From NCBI GenBank assembly GCA_002379985.1, contig DFVG01000029.1:1-64000 (forward strand): a stretch of DNA of 64,000 nt. Direction: 5' to 3'. The notes under the pieces were generated by a model. The model saw nothing but the letters and a program-made list of their open reading frames with translations. It was not told the DNA's origin and did not search any database. The position numbers were made by a program, and so were the translations under genes. The stretch is from Flavobacteriaceae bacterium UBA4166. GTDB lineage: Bacteria > Bacteroidota > Bacteroidia > Flavobacteriales > Flavobacteriaceae. Within the stretch, counting starts at the first letter, position 1. Each line of letters begins with the position of its first letter. Positions 45,701 through 53,071 of this stretch are shown one piece after another.

Positions 45701-46288
45701 GATTCCGGATATGACAGCAAGCGTCTGGCAACCGTAGTTTCTTTATTTTCTATGACCGGCGTGGGAGATGAATTGGGCATTCAAACCCGAGAAGCATTTC
45801 AGAGTGATATGAAAATTTCAGTTGGATTTACTTCATTGGTAAATGTGGCCACCGAATATGAAATTTCGCTTCAAGATATGGAAGGAAGTATGCTTATGAA
45901 TGCAACACCATATCTTTTTGATAACGATACCGGAATAACGATCGATCTGTCTCAGGAAAGCTACCGCTTTAGAAGCTCTAAAACTACGGCACCACGAATG
46001 TTTACCCTATTCTTTAAGGAAACGACCTTGGGGGTTTCAGAACACGATAGTCTCTTTTTAGAATGGTATCCTAATCCGGCTCAAGAACGTATTACGCTGT
46101 TAAATCCCGACGGACATCTAATTTCCGCCGTGAAAGTATACGACCTTCTTGGAGTCATCGTTCTGGAACAATCGCTGGGAGGAGTTTCAAATGCAACCTT
46201 AGACATCACCAAACTTGCCAGTGGTGCTTATATCATAAAAACGAAATCGGACCAAGGGATTCAGACACAACAATTGCTGAAACGTTAA
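42716..46288 (+). CDS. Large type IX-secreted protein with five tandem ~120-residue domains
   Basis: 1190 residues with a signal peptide to ~19 (ITSWAQA). Residues ~21-625 are five repeats of a ~120-residue beta domain, each opening with NDxC and containing LDVWYEFTMPVNGNV, SLYDSCGGTEL and GTTYVLRIAERADF. These resemble pre-peptidase C-terminal/PPC-like or CUB-like secreted domains; paired Cys are conserved. A non-repeat region (~630-1080) of G8/pectate-lyase-like beta sequence follows (SGAWDNGTPDLSTNVIIRSAYD). The C-terminal ~75 residues (FLEWYPNPAQERITLLN...TKLASGAYIIKTKSDQG) are a type A T9SS domain. A surface adhesin or glycan-binding role is inferred. Confidence 0.8.
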   Translation: MKSILPLFLFMCCITSWAQAVNDECVDRTAITVATTANMYSVDTSTATETLDGSCELVGNNNLDVWYEFTMPVNGNVRITNIPSSVSRSLYDSCGGTELVCAFNDGFFFGLTSGTTYVLRIAERADFAGNVDFTIQAFEAAVNDECADRLTITVPTGGTNTYSFDSRTASESVDGSCEGSGNQNLDVWYEFTMPVNGNVRITNIPSTVSRSLYDSCGGTELRCANNDGYFYNLSSGTTYVLRMAQRGLFANPIDFDVEAFETAPNDVCTNRISITVPVGSSNSYDFDPRTANESISASCEGGGSTYLDGWYEFTMPVDGNVKITGIPNTVSRSLFDGCGGTELICGFNDGFFFDLSAGTTYVLRIAERADFSSPITFSVEAFPTIANDDCVDRIPITVTTGGINTYSFDARQATESMDGSCESDGQQNLDVWYEFTMPVNGNVRVTNIPNVTTRSLFDACGGTELGCTNDDGFFFSLTSGTTYVLRLAERADFAGLINFDIEAFEVIENNDCTSAIEAPVGVVAPTTIDFDSRGATESMDASCDNAAQTNMDAWYEITMPFDGDLEVTNANNITRITVFDACGGIELSCFSGNSTVFGLAGGVTYYLRAARRAEFANEDPFDIQALPAPLPTCTTTTEWISGAWDNGTPDLSTNVIIRSAYDTATHGSFSACSVSVDSGITLRVNSGDYVEVAYDINVVGVLDISHEGSLVQRDDAAITTNNGTIRVRKTTPFLKPRDFMIMGSPVSGETREDVYDSAFLVLAHTTGNFVPNADVATAFPSAENFADDNGDFWNPHSGSLTIGEGYLVRPQANYLDGNKTYDLTYTEGSLNNGIVTVPLLFNTTQNDSPNVLGNPYASAISADDFINANPEVETLYFWEHLTPPSPSLPGAGSMNFSMEDISMYNLMGGVAAASDPSGSDTAPNGMIASAQGFGVKASAAGTATFTNSMRRLAGNDTWRSPSEEKNRLWLSVQNSEFNLNNSTLIGFSETCSEGMDSGYDSKRLATVVSLFSMTGVGDELGIQTREAFQSDMKISVGFTSLVNVATEYEISLQDMEGSMLMNATPYLFDNDTGITIDLSQESYRFRSSKTTAPRMFTLFFKETTLGVSEHDSLFLEWYPNPAQERITLLNPDGHLISAVKVYDLLGVIVLEQSLGGVSNATLDITKLASGAYIIKTKSDQGIQTQQLLKR

Positions 46289-46313
46289 TATTTCAACTAA
46301 CTTCCGATTACGA

Positions 46314-46342
46314 AAAGCCCTTCGATTCCGGAAGGGCTTTTA
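46314..46342. terminator. Bidirectional terminator
   Basis: AAAAGCCCTTC (46314-46324) pairs with GAAGGGCTTTT (46332-46342) around a 7-base loop. The A/T ends serve as U tracts on both strands, ending the T9SS gene rightward and the protein at 46378 leftward. Confidence 0.85.
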
Positions 46343-46377
46343 CTTTAATAAAAATAAAAGATTCGTTAGATAGCTCT

Positions 46378-46761
46378 TTATTGAACCACTTCCGTAACTT
46401 GTGTTACGAAGAACGTACCTTCGGCGCCTCCCTGTCCTAAAACGCATCCACGGATGCCTTCGTCCTGTAAAAAATGATATAGCGGACTTCCTTTGAATGT
46501 AAGCTGTGGTCCCAGCTCATCGTTTCTGTTTGCCACGCTAAAATCATTTCTACTTAAAACAGTGGGCAACACTATTTCGAGTGTCGAAGGAAGTACCATA
46601 TTGAAACGCACCTGAAACGGTGGCCAAATTTCTGCACAGCCTCCATTACAATTGCTTTCATTAAGGCCATCATTGATAAAGTGATATAAGCTCACCCCAT
46701 TAGCATCTACCAAATATTGAAGTGGTTCTTCTCTTTCGGCGACTACTTGTTGTGCCATCAT
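46378..46761 (-). CDS. Lipoprotein_15-like (PF03640) secreted-repeat protein without a visible signal peptide
   Basis: 127 residues with two copies of the Yx(F/W/Y)xxD-type repeat: LQYLVDANGVSLYHFINDGLNESNCNGGCAEIWPPF and LGPQLTFKGSPLYHFLQDEGIRGCVLGQG. Such proteins are usually secreted or membrane-linked, but this frame starts MMAQQ without a signal peptide, and a terminator for the upstream cspA gene lies directly before it. It may be cytosolic or start-truncated. The function is unknown. Confidence 0.6.
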   Translation of the reverse strand: MMAQQVVAEREEPLQYLVDANGVSLYHFINDGLNESNCNGGCAEIWPPFQVRFNMVLPSTLEIVLPTVLSRNDFSVANRNDELGPQLTFKGSPLYHFLQDEGIRGCVLGQGGAEGTFFVTQVTEVVQ

Positions 46762-46790
46762 AATCGTATAATTTGCTCTTGCAATAGAAA

Positions 46791-46814
46791 AAGCCCCTCA
46801 TTACTGAGAGGCTT
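46791..46814 (-). terminator. Intrinsic terminator of cspA
   Basis: On the minus strand AAGCCTCTCA pairs with TGAGGGGCTT (one G.U) around a GTAA (GNRA) loop, followed by TTTCT. It lies 57 bases after the cspA stop. Near-copies are found at 47414-47437 and 61288-61311. Confidence 0.8.
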
Positions 46815-46870
46815 TCTTTGGATATCATACGATTCCAACGCTCGACTTATATCAAGCCAATTTCGCAAAC

Positions 46871-47062
46871 TTACGCTAATTGAACATTTACTGCGTTGAT
46901 TCCTTTTTTACCTTGAGCGGTTTCAAAGGTTACTTCATCATTTTCGCGAATGTCATCGATAAGTCCGCTCATGTGAACAAAAATGTCTTGATTAGATCCT
47001 TCTTCTTGGATAAATCCAAATCCTTTGCTGTTGTTAAAAAACTTTACGGTTCCTTTTTTCAT
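46871..47062 (-). CDS. CspA-family cold-shock protein
   Basis: A 63-residue OB-fold RNA chaperone from the ATG at 47062. It has RNP1-like KGFGFIQ (residues 13-19) and RNP2-like DIFVHMS (26-32), followed by NDEVTFETAQGKKGINAVNVQLA. The open frame continues upstream to 47179, but that part has no family match. The long upstream region (47063-47411) probably holds the promoter and a structured 5' leader. Confidence 0.9.
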   Translation of the reverse strand: MKKGTVKFFNNSKGFGFIQEEGSNQDIFVHMSGLIDDIRENDEVTFETAQGKKGINAVNVQLA

Positions 47063-47413
47063 AATGTGTGTGTTTTTAGCGCTAAACGCGTTTTTAATTT
47101 TTTGAATCAATTTCATACTGATACATTTAAATGAATTATTGGCAGAAACTACAATCACAGCCCATTTGGGTTGCATCATAAGACGTATTAAATGAAAAGG
47201 AAGAAAGAAAGGTACTACTTACTAGGAAAGAAACTCTACTACTAGAAAAAATAAAACGTATCAAATAATCCTAAAGAACATTAAAAACTGTCCTGAATAT
47301 GTTGCGATGCTTTTCGAAGCACATCGCCAATAATGCGGCGAATGTACGCCTAATTTATTTATAAACGAGAATTATTCAAAAAATAATTTGAGACTCAATC
47401 GTTTAAACAAAAG
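47063..47413 (-). promoter_or_regulatory. Upstream and leader region of cspA
   Basis: A 350-base non-coding stretch upstream of cspA on the minus strand. Near 47305-47331 a hairpin is visible, GCGAT-GT-GCTT paired with AAGC-ATCGC around a CGAA loop. A long leader is common for cold-shock genes. A separate role for the 40-codon frame that reads into cspA is unproven. Confidence 0.4.
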
Positions 47414-47437
47414 AAGCCCCTCATTGCTGAGAGGCTT
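47414..47437 (-). terminator. Orphan tRNA-Asp terminator at attL
   Basis: AAGCCTCTCA/TGAGGGGCTT (minus strand, one G.U pair) with a GCAA loop, followed by CTTTT. It is the former terminator of the tRNA-Asp gene, left behind at attL after the element inserted. It is a near-copy of the cspA terminator and of the present tRNA terminator. Confidence 0.75.
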
Positions 47438-47441
47438 TATA

Positions 47442-47471
47442 TTGGGTTGCGGTCTGGACGAGACTCGAACT
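47442..47471. repeat. attL: 30-bp direct repeat of the tRNA-Asp 3' end
   Basis: The 30 bases here are identical to 61316-61345, the 3' end and downstream bases of the intact tRNA-Asp gene. Past this block the two copies diverge at once (GTGG versus CGCG). This defines the left attachment site of the element. Confidence 0.9.
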
Positions 47472-47548
47472 GTGGAATGTTAATTTCTGAATTTTAATTA
47501 GTTAAACATTTGAATGCTACTCGTAACACCTAAATGTAAGCAGCAACA

Positions 47549-48478
47549 CTAAAATTCAATTTCAATTGTCGAAACTAATCCTGTCGCCACTCTATTAATT
47601 GCATTTAATTTATTTCCTGGAGAAATTCGCCAAACTTCAATATCATCGTCATATTGCAGAGAGAGTAGCATAGCTAAAACAGCAAAGGGCTTTGGTCCAC
47701 ATGGTGCAATTATTATTCTAGTGTTTTTAATTAATTCATCACACAGATTTTTGAGCATGTAGTATGAATATCTTAAATTTTTAATGGGGTATTCAAAAAT
47801 ATTTTCAGGAGGAATTTGGGATGACATATTTTTCAATAGCTCCTTAGCTTCAAGGTTGTATCTTTCATTGTAGGAATTATCAGTGTAAAATATATACGGA
47901 ATAGCATCAAAATACTCCTTTAAACCAAAAACCCTGCTCAACTCATTACCTATACCAATAATTAAAGACGTAGGTTTCGTTGGTAAACTTAGATTACAAT
48001 ATCCATTTAATGGAGCAACCACACGATTTGGTGTTTTATCTTGATTATCCTTTATGTATTCTGCATGACTATAACCTAAGTAGAGTTTCCAGTTTGAGTT
48101 ATCCTCCTGATGATAAAGAACAAACAATAAATAGGAATATAAATTTTTAGACATTGATGAATAATCTATATATATTACTAATTGATCATCTTTCTCAATG
48201 ATTTTAAAAAGCTTCTCTAGCTTTCTATTTATCAAATCTTCCACGTCAGTTTCAATGATCTCAAATCCATTCTCTTGAAAAAATAGATCATTTTTAATCC
48301 TAAATGGATGTTCTTTTGCATTCTTGAAACCCAAGACAACCCCTTTTTTAATTATACTAGACAAACTCTTTGCTTGGAATGTGGACCTTGCTTCGTAGCC
48401 TGATGCGCCAATGAATAGATCAATTTTTTTAAAAGGTAGATCAGTAATATTTGTAAATTCATTAACTATGTGCATCAC
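47549..48478 (-). CDS. Uncharacterised two-lobed Rossmann-like (CARF-like?) protein
   Basis: 309 residues, last gene of the four-gene cassette; its ATG overlaps the ATPase stop by 4 bases. Two halves look alike. Half one has a hydrophobic strand and a glycine-rich loop (IDLFIGASGYEARS, ~19-32), then VIYIDYSSMSKNLY (~100-113). Half two has SLIIGIGNELS (~170-180), then RIIIAPCGPKPFAVLAML (~253-270). The strand-loop and later small-residue-plus-lysine motifs recall CARF/SAVED ligand sensors (TGG-TK/PKP type). No catalytic motif is evident. A nucleotide or small-molecule sensor or effector is inferred with low confidence; no family name can be given from sequence alone. Confidence 0.6.
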   Translation of the reverse strand: MMHIVNEFTNITDLPFKKIDLFIGASGYEARSTFQAKSLSSIIKKGVVLGFKNAKEHPFRIKNDLFFQENGFEIIETDVEDLINRKLEKLFKIIEKDDQLVIYIDYSSMSKNLYSYLLFVLYHQEDNSNWKLYLGYSHAEYIKDNQDKTPNRVVAPLNGYCNLSLPTKPTSLIIGIGNELSRVFGLKEYFDAIPYIFYTDNSYNERYNLEAKELLKNMSSQIPPENIFEYPIKNLRYSYYMLKNLCDELIKNTRIIIAPCGPKPFAVLAMLLSLQYDDDIEVWRISPGNKLNAINRVATGLVSTIEIEF

Positions 48479-50331
48479 TCGAAAAATTTCCTCTGTTTAT
48501 TCCCTTCTGAAGTCTTATTTAATATCGTACTCAATTTTACCCGAGAATTTATTCTATTGGGTATTTTATATTTTGGAGTAAGAAATCCCGACAGCCTAAA
48601 TCGTTTATTTAAAATTCCTTTGCTTGATAAACTTTCCACAGGGTCTAGGTATACAATCGCACCTAAATATAAGGCAGTCTCTAGTAATCCAACAATTTTT
48701 GCATTTATATCTTCATCTACAATAAATGTAGTAGGCGCATTTTTATTAAAATCACCCTCTACCAAATTGTTATAAAAATATTTTCCAATTCTATCTAATA
48801 AGTCAGATGCTAGGTTAAAGTCTCTATTTGAAATAGTTATTGTTGAATCAGGATGATTTTCCAATAAATTATAATATTTTTCAGAAGCTTTAAAAGTGAT
48901 GTTTGACTGTGTTTTTGATGGAATTTGTTTTAATCCTTCAGAATGAACATCTGAATTCTGTAAAATCTCATTTACCAATCCAATTATCAATCTAGGATTA
49001 CCATCACACAAATCAAAAATATGCGGGGTACCATAGTGAATCGGAGGAGTTCTCCTTGATCTTCCTTTGTATATTAATCTATATAAGGCATCCCTTTTAT
49101 ATTTGAGAAATACGCTTTTTCTTATAATTTTATTATCTGTGTAAGGCTCTTTGGGGTTAACACCTCTGCTTTTTAGAAACTCTTTAAAACTATTATCGAT
49201 AGAAGCCAATTGTTTAAATAGAAAATAAAGTGAGCTTTCTTTTGCGGTACTTGGGTAAAACTTATTTTTGTAACCTAAACTAGCTTTTCTTGACTCGGTT
49301 AAATCGCTTAATTCTTGCTTAATTAATTGATCTATAGTCCAAACTCCAAATATTTTATTAACATCTTCTTCTTTAAAATCATATTCCTGTTTAAATTTTT
49401 TGGTTAGCAACTGTTCAGAAAACTTCACCCATCTTTGCAGTCCGTTATCATCGTAAACCCATAATTTTATTGAACTGAAATCATTTCCTTGGGTAACATC
49501 TAAAACTCTATCTTCTATGTTGAACAAAGGTGTCGTAGTGAGTTTGAAGATAAATTTCTGGTCGACACTTCTCAGAAAAGTGACTAATTTTAGTTGAATA
49601 AATTTGGGGACAATTTCCAATTCGTCAAAACAAAGGGCCCACTTGTGAGAATCGTTAAGGTTTAGCTTCTCTTCAAAAACTTTACAAGCTACTTTAGTAA
49701 TATCAAAAAATTCATCGTAAACATAATCGGGCAATGAAGTAGTGAAAATATCTAAATTCCTTTTAAAAATTGATTTTCTAACTAATCTATTCAATTCCCT
49801 TATTCTATCTAAAATTTTAATTTCAACACTGTCAAAAGTTGGAATCACAGAATCAATTGTCCATACCTCTGATATAGCTTTGACAATTTTAAACTCCAAC
49901 TCTATTCTCTCGCCCTCATCTTCACAATTAAAATCTAAGTACGATTTAAAAGTTTTGCAAAGAGCAATCTGCACATTACTGGAAAAGAGAAATTGCACTA
50001 AGACTTCGACTACTTCTGACCGATCATTTAAATGCTTGTTTAAATACTCAAATTGGTTCTTCCACTGAATATCAGATGGAATATAAATTCCAGTAAAACC
50101 AATTTTATCTCTAATTGATTTTGAGTTCTCATCCTGCCAATAATTTAAACCAGCAGGTGTCAGCATTTTCAAAAGAGTTGTTTTACCACAACCTCTAGAC
50201 CCCATCAACAGGAGGCTGTTATCCTTAGTTAGACTAACAAATTCGTCATTTACCACAAAAGATTGTGCAACTTCCCTGAAACTGAAGTATCTGGCATTAA
50301 AAGTGTCGTATAGTAATAGCTTATCTAGCAT
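48475..50331 (-). CDS. ORC/CDC6-like AAA ATPase
   Basis: 618 residues. Walker A GSRGCGKT (44-51), Walker B ALCFDELE (~232-239) and a sensor-1-like LTTTPLF follow the order of AAA/STAND ATPases. DGNPRLIIGLVNEIL near residue 455 matches the sensor-2 GNPR signature of ORC/Cdc6-type proteins. The C-terminal ~150 residues appear to be a separate helical or wHTH region (ILNKRFRLSGFLTPKYKIPNRI). Proteins of this kind act as switches or DNA-loading factors in defence and replication. It overlaps the downstream gene by 4 bases and lies 6 bases after the metallophosphoesterase gene. Confidence 0.75.
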   Translation of the reverse strand: MLDKLLLYDTFNARYFSFREVAQSFVVNDEFVSLTKDNSLLLMGSRGCGKTTLLKMLTPAGLNYWQDENSKSIRDKIGFTGIYIPSDIQWKNQFEYLNKHLNDRSEVVEVLVQFLFSSNVQIALCKTFKSYLDFNCEDEGERIELEFKIVKAISEVWTIDSVIPTFDSVEIKILDRIRELNRLVRKSIFKRNLDIFTTSLPDYVYDEFFDITKVACKVFEEKLNLNDSHKWALCFDELEIVPKFIQLKLVTFLRSVDQKFIFKLTTTPLFNIEDRVLDVTQGNDFSSIKLWVYDDNGLQRWVKFSEQLLTKKFKQEYDFKEEDVNKIFGVWTIDQLIKQELSDLTESRKASLGYKNKFYPSTAKESSLYFLFKQLASIDNSFKEFLKSRGVNPKEPYTDNKIIRKSVFLKYKRDALYRLIYKGRSRRTPPIHYGTPHIFDLCDGNPRLIIGLVNEILQNSDVHSEGLKQIPSKTQSNITFKASEKYYNLLENHPDSTITISNRDFNLASDLLDRIGKYFYNNLVEGDFNKNAPTTFIVDEDINAKIVGLLETALYLGAIVYLDPVESLSSKGILNKRFRLSGFLTPKYKIPNRINSRVKLSTILNKTSEGNKQRKFFE

Positions 50332-50337
50332 TTTACA

Positions 50338-51465
50338 TTATTTAGTCGTTATTAGATAAGGCCTCAGGGGAAAGTCAGGTTGCATAAATAGCTTGTACTT
50401 CTTGTTTAAAATCCCCTTTAATCTTATCAATTTATCGGGAATTAAATATTCCAATATTGGAATTTCCGAAATCAGATCCTGATAAACAATTGTATTTAAA
50501 CCTTTAGCTAAAAAATACTGATGAATCGATGCTGCTAATTTATCTAGATCGATTGATCCACCAAAACCAATCTCAGGGGGAAAATTATGGTTCAATGCTT
50601 GCCCCCAACCTTTTTTTAAATTGAACTCCCATGACATTATTTTACCTTTACCTTTATCAACAATCTCTATAATGTGAAACATCGTATTTAAGCCAGTTCC
50701 AAAGAGATTCTCAAAGGAAGAAAAACTGCCCGCTGCAAATATTGTCACACCCCCAGTTTCTACGATTCGGGGTTGATGTTTGTGCCCATGAATAACTAAA
50801 TCGTAGTCATATTTATTTAATACCGCAATCAATTCATCTCCGTTCTCAAGCGAATCATTATCCTTCCAATTGTTTATATTTGAATGCTTTATTGGATGGT
50901 GATGAAGTATACATAACTTTATTTTATCAACACCAACATTTAGTAATTTATCTATTTCCTCCAGAGTTATTGAGTCAACAGCGGACTCTTTTGATTCAGG
51001 AATTCCTATATGAGTGCGTACAGTATTGATCAATAAAATCTCTAAATCAGATGACTCATATAAGCAATAACCATCGTTCCAAAATTTAGAATTTAAATTA
51101 GGATCAGAAGTAGGAAAGTCCACGCTAAAGTTCTTTATGAATTTATGAGGCTCTTGGGAATAAATTTTTCTAGAATCGACATCATGGTTTCCTGCAACAC
51201 CAACCTTTAAATTACAATTTAATTTGCTATCCATTCGACTTATGGCGTCCCAACCTGATTTTATACCGTGTTCATTAGCTTTATCCCCTAAATCCCCTAA
51301 GCATATAATGACATCAGAATCTATTTTGCTATCGGTATCAGCAACTTCTAAAAAAGAAGTTAGAGGGTTTTGTGATACAGGTTTGTCCGGAATATTTGCG
51401 TACAAAAAAGAATTACTTCCTTTTTCTTGCGTGCAGTGTAAATCTCCTACAATGCAAAACTTCAT
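50338..51465 (-). CDS. Calcineurin-like metallophosphoesterase
   Basis: 375 residues with a complete calcineurin-type metal site: GDLH (Asp8, His10), GDLGD (58-61), GNHD (~92-95), ILHHHP (~190) and VIHGHKH (~228-232). The C-terminal ~120 residues are an added domain (GWGQALNHNFPPEIGFGGSIDLDKLAASIHQYFLAKG) of unknown role. Such enzymes hydrolyse phosphodiesters, ranging from DNA (SbcD-like) to cyclic nucleotides. The gene is 2 bases after the Dam-type methyltransferase gene, so the two are cotranscribed. Confidence 0.8.
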   Translation of the reverse strand: MKFCIVGDLHCTQEKGSNSFLYANIPDKPVSQNPLTSFLEVADTDSKIDSDVIICLGDLGDKANEHGIKSGWDAISRMDSKLNCNLKVGVAGNHDVDSRKIYSQEPHKFIKNFSVDFPTSDPNLNSKFWNDGYCLYESSDLEILLINTVRTHIGIPESKESAVDSITLEEIDKLLNVGVDKIKLCILHHHPIKHSNINNWKDNDSLENGDELIAVLNKYDYDLVIHGHKHQPRIVETGGVTIFAAGSFSSFENLFGTGLNTMFHIIEIVDKGKGKIMSWEFNLKKGWGQALNHNFPPEIGFGGSIDLDKLAASIHQYFLAKGLNTIVYQDLISEIPILEYLIPDKLIRLKGILNKKYKLFMQPDFPLRPYLITTK

Positions 51466-51467
51466 TA

Positions 51468-52286
51468 TTAATAATTTTTTATAATTAGTTCTGGTATTTT
51501 TTTTCGCTCTTTTTTACAACTAATACTTCTAAATGCATTTAATTCAACGATATTCCAATCTTCGTATTGATTACGAACAAATTCAATGTCTGGATATGAC
51601 AACATTACAAAACAATCTAAATTTCTTAAACGATTTGCAAAATTTGACAAATCAATGTGGTCACGTTCTGAAAAATGATTAACTGTGTACTGCCGTTGAT
51701 GATTTGACCAGTCAAACGGCGGATAGGGAGGGTCTAAATATATAAAATCATTAACACCTATGTCATTTTCCATATTTAAATAATTATCAGCTACTAAAGT
51801 AGTATTAGCAAGTTTATCACTTATTGCAGATAATAAATCAGGTTTAGGAATACTTGGATTAGTTTTCCCCATGGGCACATTGTAATCACCGCTTTTATTT
51901 ATTCTGTACATACCATTGTAATTTGTATGAATTAAAAAAATAAACCTGGCAGCTTGATTTGTATCTAGATTTTCCTTATGCTGATTAAACTCTTGTCTTA
52001 TAACATAATAGATTTGGTTGTCTAGTAAAAAACGTCTTTCATAGTCAATAAGAATTGTAGATAAGCGAGTAAAATTATCACGAATTTTTGAATAAGCGTT
52101 AATCAACTGCGGGTTGACGTCAGAAAGAACTGAGTTTTCATAGTTAGATTCAAAGAACAAACTTCCAGCACCAACAAAAGGCTCAAAATAACGGTTCACA
52201 TCACTAGCAGCAGGAATATTTTGAATAATTTCCTTCACTAATTTTTGCTTACCTCCCGCCCATCTTATAAATGGTTTTAATTTCAT
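51468..52286 (-). CDS. Dam-type (D12 class) DNA adenine methyltransferase
   Basis: About 272 residues from the ATG at 52286; the open frame continues to 52358 but without family similarity. SAM-binding motif: FIRWAGGKQKLVKEI (~6-20) and YFEPFVGAGSLFFES (~34-48). The catalytic motif is FIYLDPPYP (DPPY, ~170), and the YNGMYRINKSGDYNVPMGK segment is Dam-like. It methylates N6 of adenine; the recognition site is not known, and GATC is only a family analogy. It is the first gene of the four-gene cassette, with no restriction nuclease of known type next to it. Confidence 0.85.
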   Translation of the reverse strand: MKLKPFIRWAGGKQKLVKEIIQNIPAASDVNRYFEPFVGAGSLFFESNYENSVLSDVNPQLINAYSKIRDNFTRLSTILIDYERRFLLDNQIYYVIRQEFNQHKENLDTNQAARFIFLIHTNYNGMYRINKSGDYNVPMGKTNPSIPKPDLLSAISDKLANTTLVADNYLNMENDIGVNDFIYLDPPYPPFDWSNHQRQYTVNHFSERDHIDLSNFANRLRNLDCFVMLSYPDIEFVRNQYEDWNIVELNAFRSISCKKERKKIPELIIKNY

Positions 52287-52562
52287 ATTGTATACCCTTG
52301 TAAAGTAAAAATCAGCAATATACTTTAAAATCATATAACCGCTAAAACTTAAAGTCATAGAATTTTTAAGGCAGTTGGCAAGACACTTTTTTTAAATAGA
52401 TAAATTTAATCAGCGTTTTGTAACCCCTCTAATGAATACTATCCGTTAACTTTTACACATTTTTAGTCCTAACTAGACCCTAACGTATCACAATAAACAT
52501 CTGTAAATAAAGGGCTCATCAAATCAAGCTGTTCAACAGCCCCCTTAGATGTTCCTTTTTTC

Positions 52563-53000
52563 TCATATTTCCCCTTCATCACTGAAGCTATAATAACCAT
52601 TATTAGAGAGTATAATATGATCTAATAGGGTAATATCAAGAAATCTACTAGCTTCTATAATTTTTTTTGTTAGGTTTTGGTCTTGATCACTTGGCTTTAA
52701 GTTGCCAGAAGGATGGTTGTGAGCTATAATAATGGCATGCGCCTTTGATTTTAAAGCAGCAACCATAAGTAACTTCACATCTACTAATGTTCCTGCTGTT
52801 CCGCCCTTAGAAAGGCTATAAATGCCTAAAACTTTGTTGTCTCTGTCCAGGAAAAGAGATTTGAACTCCTCTTGTAGTTCTATGATATTTGCGTTCCAGT
52901 TACTTTTTAATAGCTCATAAGCTGATTGGCTGTCTGATATCTTTAGTACTCCTTTTGATTGGAATTTATAGCGTAGTTCTATTTCTGATATTTTGTTCAT
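52563..53000 (-). CDS. RadC/JAB-domain protein
   Basis: 145 residues. JAMM metal-binding motif HNHPSGNLKPSDQD (H-x-H-P-x7-S-x2-D, ~93-106) within the RadC domain (VLGIYSLSKGGTAGTLVDVKLLMVAALKSKAHAIIIAHN). It lacks the N-terminal helix-hairpin-helix part of chromosomal RadC, as is usual for mobile-element copies. The role is unknown, possibly linked to recombination or transfer. Confidence 0.85.
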   Translation of the reverse strand: MNKISEIELRYKFQSKGVLKISDSQSAYELLKSNWNANIIELQEEFKSLFLDRDNKVLGIYSLSKGGTAGTLVDVKLLMVAALKSKAHAIIIAHNHPSGNLKPSDQDQNLTKKIIEASRFLDITLLDHIILSNNGYYSFSDEGEI

Positions 53001-53071
53001 GGTAGATTAGTTTATTGCATTAAAAAACCCCACCAGTAATGGCAGGGTTTCTTTTGTTAATTTTAAATAAA

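Noticed and set aside
46378..46761. A longer Lipoprotein_15-like gene with an upstream signal peptide
   Set aside because: The upstream bases hold the cspA terminator and no in-frame signal-peptide sequence was found.
47063..47179. N-terminal extension of the cold-shock protein
   Set aside because: The 39 extra residues match no cold-shock protein; the family starts at the ATG at 47062, so this is leader sequence.
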